From CAYMAT01 sp964388495 (lineage in GTDB: Bacteria > Patescibacteriota > Gracilibacteria > Peribacterales > Peribacteraceae): a DNA stretch of 38,470 bases. Position numbers and translations under genes: made by a program. The DNA lies in the NCBI GenBank assembly GCA_964388495.1, contig CAYMAT010000005.1, forward strand, positions 1-38,470, in the 5' to 3' direction. Under the pieces are notes generated by a model. It had not been told where the DNA came from, did no database searches, and saw nothing but the letters and a program-made list of their open reading frames with translations. Position 1 is the first letter of the stretch, and each line of letters starts with the position of its first letter. This document shows positions 16,801 through 28,800 of this stretch, piece by piece.

Positions 16801-19800
16801 GTTCAGGCTGTTTGTGCCGTACAGGACGGCGCCGGTGGCGGTTTCATTGGTGTCCCAGATCACGCGGACGCTGGTGCTGGTAAGGGAGCCCGTGGCGGTG
16901 TGCGTGATGACGGGTGCGGCGGTGTCCGCCGGGGCGGTGGTGAAGGACTGTTCGGCGCTGGTGCCCTCGTTGTTGCCGCTGTCCGTGGAGACGGCTTTAT
17001 AGTAGTACGTGGTGCCCGGGGAGAGTCCTGTGAGCGTGATGACGTGGGTCATGTTGTAGTCGCCCGCGATGCCGGATTCCGTCAGGCCCAGGCTTCCGCT
17101 GACGGTGCCGTAACGCACGGCCTCCGTGGACGCTTCCGCCGTTCTCCACAGGACGCGCGCGGTGGTGGACGTGATGTTGCTGACCGACAGGTTGCTGATG
17201 ATGGGCGGGAAGAGGTCGGTGGATCCGTAGGGGTTTACCACCGTCTGCACGCCCGTGAACTGGAACAGGTCCGTGGTGGTCCAGTGCGACGCCGATCCGT
17301 CGCTCACGATGAACGTCACGTTGTGGAAGTAGTTGTCATGGACGGTCTCATTGTTATTGCTGGTGATGTAGGCGTCCGACGTTGCGGTGAAGTACGTGGT
17401 GTTGTTTCCGCTGAAGGAGCCGCCCGTGGCGTCCCAGTCCTGGGAGACGTAGACGTCGTTGGTATCCATCTCCAGGGTACCGGCCACTCTGACGGTGCTG
17501 GCATACACCCTGCTTCCCGGGGAGTATGTGCCGTTGAACGCGCGCAGCGTCACGCCCGTGCCCATGCGCAGCGCGGAGCCGCTCTTGCTGTACAGCAGGC
17601 TCAGTCCGGCCGTGTGCAGCGCTCCGGAGGCTGCCTGGATGGTGGCATTGGTGACGGGGTTGGTGCCCTGGCTGCCCACGGACAGCGTGTCCGCATACAC
17701 GTCAAAGTCCAGCGTGGTGCCGTTGGTGACGGTGATGAGCGTTCCCGTGGACGATCCGGTGTGGAAATACAGCGTCAGGCGGGCGCCGTCATTGAGGCCG
17801 TTCACCAGGTGCGACGGGGTTCCGTCGTTGAATGTGGCTATGCCCGAACCGTTGGTGGTGGATGTGACCACGGGGTTGGTGTCCACAAACGCGGATACCG
17901 TAATGCCGCTGCCCAGCGGCGTGCCGTCCTGGGCCAGGGTATGTACTACCATTGGGAACGCCCAGTCCGTGTTGTTCCCCGCGCTGGTGGCGTCATTGGC
18001 GGCAAGGATGGTGGTGCCGGAGGTATTGTTGCTGTCTTGCACCGAGAAGTACTGCAGGTCATACGCGCTGGGATTGATGTTCCACTGCTGCCCTGCGGTG
18101 GAGCTTTGCAGTGCCAGCAGGTTCCCCGCCGCCCCGCGCATGGTCCAGGTTCCCTGGACGGTCTGCGTGGTGCCGGCATTGAACGTGAGGGTTGCCGGTA
18201 CGGATGTGCGCTTGCTGAGGTTGTAGAAGGTGGTGGAGCCGGAGAGGGTCTGGTTCACGCCCGTGAGCCGCACGGTGCCCGCGCCCTGGGTGAAACTTCC
18301 TCCGGATTCCTTTTCCCACACGCCGTCCAGGGAGATGGTTTTGTTGCTTCCCACATCCAGCGTTCCGTTGCGGAGGATCAGGCTCCCCGAGACGTTGAGG
18401 GGGGCGGAGAGCGTCACGGTTTTGGAGGGGGCGTTGACGGTGAGTGAGCCGAAATGCCCCGGCTCCGTGATGGATGCGGTGTTGGTGAACGTTGTGGTTC
18501 CGTTGCCGATGAATGTGGCGGTGTCCGTCCAGTCGCCGCCCACGGTTATGGATTGCCCGTTCTGGTTGAGCGTCCCTTTGGTGAGGGTGTGGTTCCCGCC
18601 CACGGTGATGGCGTTATTGAGCGTCCACACCCCCGCGCCGCTCAGCGTGAGGTTGGCGAAGCTCGTGAACCCGTTCAGTCCCGTGTAGCTGTTCTTGCCG
18701 TCGTACCACACGGTTCCGCCGTGCGCGGTGTCATTGGTGACCGTCGTCAGCGTTTCATCGCCGTGCATCCGCAGCGTGTCATCGTTCCGGAATGTCCCGC
18801 CCACCGTCAGGCTGGATCCGCTCAGGTTCAGCATACCGGCGGTCACCGTCAGGTTGCCCGTCGTGGCAAGGGAACTCACCGGAGTCCACTTACCGTTCAG
18901 GGCATTAAAGACGAGCGTGCTAAAGTTGGATGATCCCTTTCTAATGGTTCCTGATCCGGTAAAGGTGACCGTGTTGGTTCCTGTGAATGTGCCGCTGGTC
19001 GAGTTCCAACTGCGTGCGACGTTCACGGCATTGGTGCCCATCGTGAAGGTACCCTCCACCGTGAGGTCGCGTGCGTTCACGGTCCCGCCGGGGGCGTAGG
19101 TGTTTCCCGAGGGGATTCTCAGTTCGTTGCCCGCTGCCATGGTCAACGCACCGCCGGAGACGCCGTAGACCGCCGAGAGATCGGCATCGCTGACTGTCGC
19201 CGTCGCGATATTGGCATTGGTGATGCTGCTTGCGCCCTCGCTGCGGAGAATCAGCGTGTTCTTGTATAACGGAATACTCAGCTGCTGCGCGTCGGAGACG
19301 ACGACCGTCGCCCCCGTGATGGATTCTCCGGAAATCCAGAATGTCAGGATATCTCCGGGGAGCACTTCCACGCTCGTGAAGCGCGCGGCCCCGGAAACGG
19401 TGTCCGCCGTTGTCTGCAGCACGCCGTTGAGGCCAAACGCCACGGTGGTTCCGTCGGCTGCGGGCGTGACTCCCGCGTCCGTGTACACGTTGACGCTGAC
19501 GGGGAACGACCAGCCCGTGTTATTGAGGCTGTTGCTGCACACCGTGTCGCAGACCACCGTGCTTCCGGCATTGTTCTGGTCTTTCACGTCCACGTAGCTG
19601 ATGGACCTGCCCGTCGCGCCTATGGTGAAGGGTGCCTTGGTTCCCGGAGTGCTGGACCGCAGCGAGAGCAGCTGCCCCGGGGCGCCCTGCAGAACGGTTG
19701 CGCCAAGCGTGGTGGTGGTGGCCCCCGTGGGCAGCGTGAGGGTTGCCGCGGACGTGACTGTTTTGGTCAGGTTGTAGAACGTGGTGTTGGAGCTGCCGGC

Positions 19801-22800
19801 GATGGACTGGTTCCCTCCGTTGAGCACCACCGTGCCCGCGCGCGCGTTGAAGCTTCCGTTGTTCGTCAGGCTTCCGCTCAGCGTGAGTTTGTGGTTTGCG
19901 GCGGATACATCCAGGGTTCCCGCGCTGATGACGATACTGCCGCTGACGGTGAGGGCCTGCTGGAGCGCCACAGTGCCCCCGGCGGCGTTGACGGTGAGGG
20001 ATTTGAAGCCGCGGGGTTCCGTGATGTTGCCGTTACCGGTAAAGACCATGGATCCCGATGACGTGAAGGTTGCCGTGTCCGTCCAGTTTCCGCCAACGCT
20101 GATCGTTTTCTGTTTCTGCAGCAGCGTGCCCGTGGTAAGCGTCACGTTGCCCGTGGCCGCGATGTTGCTGCTGAGCGTCCACACCCCCGCGCCGCTCAGC
20201 GTGAGGTTGGCGAAGCTCGTGAACCCGTTCAGTCCCGTGTAGCTGTTCTTGCCGTCGTACCACACGGTTCCGCCGTGCGCGGTGTCATTGGTGACCGTCG
20301 TCAGCGTTTCATCGCCGTGCATCCGCAGCGTGTCATCGTTCCGGAATGTCCCGCCCACCGTCAGGCTGGATCCGCTCAGGTTCAGCATACCGGCGGTCAC
20401 CGTCAGGTTGCCCGTCGTGGCAAGGGAACTCACCGGAGTCCACTTACCGTTCAGGGCATTAAAGACGAGCGTGCTAAAGTTGGATGATCCCTTTCTAATG
20501 GTTCCTGATCCGGTAAAGGTGACCGTGTTGGTTCCTGTGAATGTGCCGCTGGTCGAGTTCCAACTGCGTGCGACGTTCACGGCATTGGTGCCCATCGTGA
20601 AGGTACCCTGCACCGTCACGTTTGCCGCATTCACCGTGCCTCCCGGCGCAAATGTATGTCCGCTGGGGACCAGGAGCGTCTTGTCCGTGCCCATGGTGAG
20701 TGCGCCTCCGGAGACACCAAAGAGTTCCGCCAATTGCGTGTCGCCCACCGATGCGGCGGTGGCCAGGTTGGCGTTGGTGAGCGAACCGCCGTTCTCGTTC
20801 CGGACAATGAGATGGTCTTGGTAGATGTTGTAGGTGTAGGCGCTGGCATTCCCGTCGGACACGGTCACGATGGCGCCGTCCTCGTTTGTGGTGCCCGTGA
20901 GGTAGACGGCAACCACGTCCCCCGCGCTGATCACCTTGCTGAGGCTGAAGTTGCCGGAGGAATCCGTGGTTGCGGTTGTGGGAGTGCCGCCGTTCACGGA
21001 AACCGCAACCGTATGCCCCGCTCCCACCGCTTGCGATCCTGCATCGGAATACACTTTGCCGGTGATGGGGAAGATCCAGTTGGTATTGTTGCCGGTGTTG
21101 CTGCAGCTGTTGCACACCAGGGCTTGGCCGCCGGAAGCGTTGCTGTCCTTCACGTCCAGTTCGCTGATGCTCTGCGTGCCGGAATCGCCGTCCAGGAGAA
21201 GCGACGCCTGGGTGCTGGTCACAGTGGAGCGCAGGCTCAGGCGGTTGCTTGTTGCCCCGTTGAGCGTGAGGCTTCCGGAAACCGTCTGCCGCGTCCCCGC
21301 CGCAAAATTGACGGTTCTGGCCGTGGATGCGCTGACCGTCAGGTTGTGGAAGGCGGTGGAGCCGGAGAGCGTCTGCGTGCCGTTGCCGTTGAAGGTCACC
21401 GTGCCGCTGCGCTTGGTGAAGCCTCCTTTATTGAGCCAGTCGCCGCCCACGCTGAGGTTATAGTTTCCGGAGGAAGCATCCAGTGTGGATCCGGAACCGA
21501 TGGTGACGTTGCTGGAGGCGGTGAGTGCGGATCCCAACGTGTACGTGCCGTTGACGGGCTGGTTGTATCCGGCTGCCATCAGAGTGATTTCCGCATTCGA
21601 AAGCTCGCGGTTGTAGAGACGAATTTCGTCAAACGTACCGGCAAAATTCAGGCCGGTGAGGGCGGAATAACCAAAGGTAAGATCTCTTGTGGAAGTGGCA
21701 TTGCGCGACGTCAGACCCGTCTGCGTTTTGTCCAGAACGCCGTTCAGGAAGATTTTGGCGGTCGCGCTTGCGTTGTTGTACGTGAGGACCACATGTGTCC
21801 ATTGGCTCGTGCTGACTGTGGACGTGCTGACGATATCGGGGTTGTCGCTATCAATATATCCGACGATTTTTCCTGCGGAGTTCAATGAAAGAATATAGCC
21901 TTTGTCCGGAACAACTCCGCCGCTGTAGTTATACTTGCTGATGATGGTGTAACTGGATGATGCGGGGATTGATGTGGGTTTTATCCAGATTGATAAAGTA
22001 AAGTTAGAAGTCCCTGGGTTAAGGGCGGAAGCCGATGTGACGTTCGCGTATTGGGCGCTGCTGCTGAAGAGCAAACTGCCGGAGTTACCGTAAAACACCG
22101 GCGCGACGTTCACGGAGCGGGTGGGGCTGTTGACCAGAGTGGCGTTGTTGCCGTTTCCGGATCCGTCGTAGCACGTGGTGCCGCTGGCTTCATTGAAGTT
22201 CCAGGATCCCACGGGACCCGCGTTTCCCGTGGCCATGTCGTAACCCATGATCACCTTGTTGAGAGTGTTGCTGCCCAGTGTGAGCGTTCCCGCGGACGTG
22301 AACGGCCGCAGGACGACGCCGGTGGAGGTGGTGAGTGTTCCGGCGTTGGTGGTGAGGGAATTGGCGATGCGCAGGGCATAGGTTCCCATGGCCATGGTTC
22401 CCAGGTTCTTGAGTGACCCCGCAATCACGTTGCCGCCCGGCGTGTAGTATTTCCCGGACCATACATACAACGTCTTGCCCGGGTTCACGATCAGGTCGTT
22501 GTTTGCCGTCACGGTGCAGATGGATGCGATGTCGTTCACTCCAACGCTCATTCCCGAGAGCAGCATGGCGTTGGTGATGGGCATGCCGGAATCCTCACTC
22601 CGCACGATGAGCGTGTTTCCGTACAGGTCCAGGTCCGTCATCACGGATTGCACGCCCGCAACGGCGGTGACCGCGGGCACGCTGCCGGTGGTGTAGAGCG
22701 TCAGCACGGAACCGCCGGTCATGGACACGTTGCTGAAGGAGTAATGGCCGCCGCTGTCCGCTGTCGTTGTTGCGAACAGGCTTCCGTTGATGGCCAGGCG

Positions 22801-25800
22801 AACGGTGGGCGAGTTGGCAGCCGTCACGCCCTGGTCCGTGTAGACTGTTCCGCTCAGGGTGTTGGTATAGATCTGCCAGTTGGTGTTGTTGGTTCCGCCT
22901 ATACATCCCTCGGACACCACGTCACAGGCAAGGGTTTGCCCGCCGGATGCGTTGCTGTCTTTCACATTCAGGTAATCGATGGTTTGCGTGCCCGCATCCC
23001 CGTCTAAAAGGATCCGCGCGCCGCTTCCGCTTTTGGTACTGCGTATACTGAGGAGGTTGGCCGCCGCTCCGCGCAGGACCAGCGCGCCGGAAACGGACTG
23101 GCGCGACGTGTAATCCAGGTAGAGCGTGGAGGCGGCAGAGACCGTCTTGGTAAGATTGCTGAATACGGTCGATCCGGAGATGGTCTGCGGTCCGCTGCCG
23201 TTGAGGGTCATCGTCCCTCCTCCCAGGGTCAAATCCGCCTGCAGGTTTGCATTGCCGGAAACGGAGACGTTATAACCGGCGGCGTCCAGCGCACCTGCGT
23301 ACACGTTGAGATCCCCGGCGATCGTGGTGTTGGAGCTCAGGACGTATTTTCCGGAGCCAGTGTTTTTGTTTCCGTTATAGAGACTGCTCACTTCATTGGC
23401 GGACAGGGCGCGGTTATAGATGCGCACGTCGTCCAGGAAGCCGTTCAGCGGTGCGTCGTAGTTGTCTCCTGTCGTGCAGCGCGCCGTTCTTCCCAGGATT
23501 AAATTGTTTGTACTGTGATCAAGCCCTGCCGCGTTTGTTGTTGTGCCTTCCAGCGAGCCGTTCACATAGAATTTCATGGTGGAATTCGCATAGGTTCCCA
23601 CCAAATGCACCCACGAACCCGTTACGGGAACCGTGGAGGATTGGATGTAGTACGATGTTGAGCCCGAGTACATGCTGAACTGCCAGACGCCGGAGTTTTT
23701 GATGAGGGAAAAGGAGTCGTATGCCTGGGAGTTCTTTTTGAAAATCAGGTATTGCTGCGTGGACGGAGCGCCGCCGCAAGTGGCGTTATTGGTCAAGGAA
23801 CTGAGTTTCACCCAGAGCGAGACGGTAAGGGACGTGGGGTGAAGAGCGGCGTTGTCCGGGATGGAGATGTAGTCGTCCGTTCCGTCGAATTTCATCGCGC
23901 TGGGGTTGTAGAATCTCATCTGTGTCGCGAGATTCGCCCCGCTCCATGACGGATTGTTGGTGAGCGTGCCGTTGCTCTGCGTGGGGGAGCTGTCCCGTGC
24001 AACCAGGCCCGTACCGTCATCCAGTTTCCAGTACCCCACCAGTCCGTTGTTGATGGTCAGCTTGTTCAGGGAGTTGGATCCCAGTGTCAGCGGTTGCGAG
24101 GTTGCCCTGGATTTCAGGAGGGTACCCGTGCTGGTGGAGAACGTACCGGCGCTTGTGAGGAGCGAGCCTGTCAGTGTTAATCCGGATGTGCCCATGGTGA
24201 GCGTGCCCAGGTTTGTCAGGCTGGAGGCACTGATACGCCCCCCGGGATTGAGTGTGGTGTTGGCCCAGAGGTAGACCGATTTTCCGGACGCGAGCGAGAG
24301 GGTATTGGCGCTGTCCACGGAATAGACGGCGGCCATGTCCGATCCGCCGCCGTTTGCCGCTATTTTCAGCAGGGGATTGGTGACGGGTATGGTTCCCGGA
24401 TCGCTGCGGATGATGAGGGTGTTTCCGTACAGATCCACGCCGGTGGTGGTGGTCCCCGGGCCTATCATGACCGTCGCGGCTTTGAGGGCATTGCCGCTCA
24501 CGAAGAATCCCAGCACCGTTCCGCCCGTCATGGAGACGTTGCTGAAGGTGAACTGGCCGCTGCTGTTGGCCGTGGTGGTGATGAACGGCGCGCCGTTGAT
24601 GGAGAGGCCCACGGTGGGGGAAGTGGCGGCGGTGGTGCCCTGGTCCGTGTACACCGTTCCGGAGATGTTGCTGGTCTGGATGACCCAGTTCTGCGTGTTG
24701 CCGCTGTCCACGCATCCCTCCGTCGACTGGCTGCAGACGGGGCTCTGTCCGCCGTTGGCGTAGGAGTCCTTCACGTTCACGTACTGGATATCCGCGTCCA
24801 GCTGCGTGCTGTCGGCATCGTACAGAATGCGTGCGCCGGAACCCCTCTTGGTGGAGCGGAGGGAGAGGTTGTTCCCGGACACGCCTTGCAGCACCAGGGA
24901 TCCGGAGACCGACTGGCGGGAGGTGTAATCCAGATACGCCGTGCGCGCGCTGCTGGCGGTGATGGAGAAGTTGTTGAAAAGCGTGGAACCGGAGAGGGTC
25001 TGCGGTCCCGTGCCGCTCATGACGAAGGAACCATTTCCTTTGATGAAGTCTCCCTGGATATCCGCGTTACCCTTAACGGTCACATCGTAGTTGGATGACG
25101 CATCCAGCGTTCCATCGTAGATACCAAGGTTCCCGTTCACCGTGAGGTTATTGTTCAGAACATACGTTCCAGATCCTGTGGCTTTGTTGCCTGCGTACAG
25201 GCGGTTCATTTCGGAAAATGCCAGCGAACGGTTATAGATGCGAACATCATCAAGCGCGCCGGTAATGTTGTAGCCCACGCTTTCACTTGTGACAGCGGTG
25301 AGAGCAGACGCATGTGTGCCGAACGAGCCAACGCCTTGCAATCCACCGTACCATGTACCATCTATGTAGAAACCCCATGCACCAGCTGAGTATCTGCAAA
25401 CGAGGTAGTGCCAGCCAGGGCTAATTGTGTTTCCTAGATAACTGAAGTGAGATACAGAATCGGTGTATATACCGATCGATTCGTTATTAGTGCTGGTTGA
25501 ACAGTTTCCCAGTCCGATGTATTGTCCACCACTAAACTGTACAAGGTACTGACATCCGCTTGTCGTATTGACGGTTGTCGTCGTCTTTACCCAGAGGCTC
25601 ACCGTATTCACAGCTTCGCTGGCGTGCGTTGCAGAGATGTACTGCGTTGGACTGGCCAAAATCTTCAGTCCGCCGGGGTTGTAGTATTTCAGTAAGGTGT
25701 TGAGGCTGGATCCGGACCAGGTGGGACCATTGATCAGAGTGGCATTGGCACGTGTGCGTGAACTGTCGCGGGCCACGCTGCCCGTCAGGTCGTCCAGCTT

Positions 25801-28800
25801 CCAGTACTGCATGAGACCGCTATCGAGCGTGAGATTGTTGAAAGCGCTGGCGGCGGACAGCGTGAGAGATTGAACCCCGGTGGGGGCAAGCAGGACTGTG
25901 CCGTTATTGTGGGAAAAAGTTCCCGCAGTTTGGGTAAAGGAGCCTTTCACGGTCAGGGTGCCGCTGGGTGCCGTGAATGTTCCGTCGGCGATGCTCATGG
26001 TGCCGGAAACGGTGAGGTTGCTGATGCTCACCGTCACGGTGTTGGTGTACCCGCTGCTCTGTGTCCAGGAGGCGACGGTGGACGGACAGCCGCTGTCCCA
26101 CGTCATCGCCTTGGTGGACGTGCTGTCCAGGATGATGTCATCCGCGCTGGTGGGAATGGTGTCGCCCGACCAGTTTGCCGCGGTGGAACAGTTGTTGTTG
26201 GCGCCCCCTCCGTCCCACGTCTTGGCCGCGTCGTTGGCGATCTGCCAGCTCCGCAGTTCTTCGCTGTCACCCATCCGCATCGGTCCGACAAGGTAGAACT
26301 GTGGAGAAATATTGGGCGCATCGTAGTCGTACGAGAATGTGGCTGTGCTGCCCGCCTTCCACGATCCCGTCCAGGTCACGGTGGTACCCGTTCCCGTGGC
26401 GGCAGGCGCTGTGACGGCAGCAGGAACGGTATTGCTCACCACAAAGCCCGGCGGCACCAGATCCGTCACGTCACCCGTGTAATCCCTGTGGAAGTCCACG
26501 CTGATGGTCATGGGTGACGGCGCAAACGGCCACAGACGGGTGGCGGCGGTACGGCGGACCGTGAACGGTCCCTCGTCCCCCGCCGTGATGTGCGTGTCCA
26601 GGCTGCGCGTGCCGTTTGCGGTGGTGGCTTCCAGGTGCAGCAGGTAGGTTCCCGCTTCCGCCAGCGTGAAGAGCGCCTGGTAATCCGGCTGGATGTACCG
26701 CGCTTCCTTCTTGCCGCAGTCATCGCTCACGGTCAGCGATTGATCATCCGTGGAAAGGCGCGTGGATGTGCCGCCCGGTGACATGACGGTCAGCTCCACG
26801 TCCGCATCGCAGGCGATTTCTCCGTAGTCGTTGAGCACGCCAATATCCACGCGCGCATGGTCGCCCACGGCGTAGCGGTCCTGGGTGGGGTTCATGGCAA
26901 GCACGCCCCACGCAAAGTCCTGCGTCAGCTCCTCCACGCTCCCGTCCAGCGGATTACGCAGTCTTACTGTGAGCGAGTACACGCCGGGCGTGAAACGCTG
27001 TTCCGGTTCCAGCACCAGCAGCACGGATCCGCGCTGGAAGTGGAAGTGGGGAGTGACCACGCGTCCGTGCGCGTCCGTCATTGTCACTTCAATCAGCGGG
27101 GCGCTGGCATCCACTTCTCGGCTGACAATGGCGTCCACGGCGTCTCCCGCCGCCTCCGGTGTCTGCGTCACGGCCTCAACGGCGCTCTCCTTCACGTCGC
27201 TCAAGTCCGTCTTGGCGGCTTTCAGGGCGCTGGACACGGCATCGCTTACGGAGGAGTCCTGCAGGCTGGCCGTCACCGCCGCGGTGATCACCTGCTCGCG
27301 GACTTCCGGGGTGATGGCATCCTCAATCGCGCTGGCCACGGATTCATCCTGCAGGGCGATGTCCGCCAGTTTTTCCTGGACGCTGTCGTTCCCCCTGATG
27401 ACGGCCGAGACGGATTGCGATACCGCATCCCCGCGCGTGCGGCCCGTCTCCGTCTCCAGCGTCTTTTTCAGATCGGACCTGCGGGCGGAGTCGCTGGACA
27501 GTTTTTCCCCCACATCCGCGCTGGCGGAGACGATCAGGCTTTTTGCCACCGCGCCCTGCACGTCCTCATCCGTCACCAGCGCTTTGGCGATTTCGGTCAG
27601 CGCCGTGGCCTCCGGCAGATGGCCTTCCGGAGTCAGCGCGGGTTCATGCCCGCCGAATTCCGTGTCCAGCAGGTGGAAAGTGGGGGATTCGGTTCCCGAG
27701 AATTCGTTCTGCACCGGTTTCAGTTCCACGGTTGCGGATGCATTGCCCGTTGTCCGCGCCCTTTCACGCGTGAGGGCGGTGAGAATCAGCCACGGACGTC
27801 CTTCACTGACATTCACGGTCCGGTTTTCGGCATCCGTCACGCTGGCAAAGAGCGAGGCGATCAGCCGCAGCGGCGTCCCCATCATCCCCACAAATCCCGA
27901 TCCGGTTTCCGGCGCGTCCGTAGATGCCGATCCGGAGCCCGTTCCCCGTGCGCCTTGTTCCGTTGCACCGCTCTCCGTTTGGGGGACGGCCAGCGTGGCG
28001 CCGGTCTCCGCTGCGGGCAGGCTCGTGGCCGGGTTTTCATCCGGAATGCCGGGCAGAGGCTCCTTGTCCTCCGTCAACGTTTGCGCGGGCGTTTCCGTCC
28101 GCTCGCCGCGCAGCCGCAGCGGTCCCACCTGGAGCATCAGCGGCTGGGCATCCGGGGCGGTCAGCGAGTAGCCCAGTGTGTAGGTCTTGCCGGCTTCCCA
28201 GAGTTTTTCCCACGTGATCACCCACATGTCCCCCTCGTCGTGCACGCTGGCGGTGGAGTCGTTTTTGGCAATGGCGAAATTCTTGGGGATGCGCTCCGTC
28301 ACCTGGCCCTGGAATGTGTAGGGAACCTGCAGCGTGATGTGCGCGTCAAAGGTTTTCCCGGGCAGCACCTGCGTGGGGATGTCGCGGCGGATGCTCACCG
28401 TATCCGGTGCCGACGTTGCTTCCAGTTCCAGCGCGGCTGCGTCCGTTTCCTTCCACGATACCGCGGCCGTGTATTTCCCCTCCGCGGGGAACAGCGCGCC
28501 AAACTGCGTCTGTGCGGAGACGCGTGCGCAGTCCTTGCCCGTCCTTTCCAGAATCCTGCTTTCCCCAAACGGGTCAGTCATGCTGGCGTTGAGCGGCATG
28601 CATGCTGCGCGGTTTTCGTCATTGAGCGTGCTCACGGTCAGCGTGCCCTCGTCTCCGGCGGCATACACGGGTTTGTCCGCGTTCCAGGCAATGTCGCCTG
28701 CGCGCACGTCGCCGTCAAACAGCATTGTCCCGCCGCCCAGGAACTCCTGGATGCCCCGGGGCAAAAATCCCGAGGAAAAATGCTCCACCTGCACGCGCAT

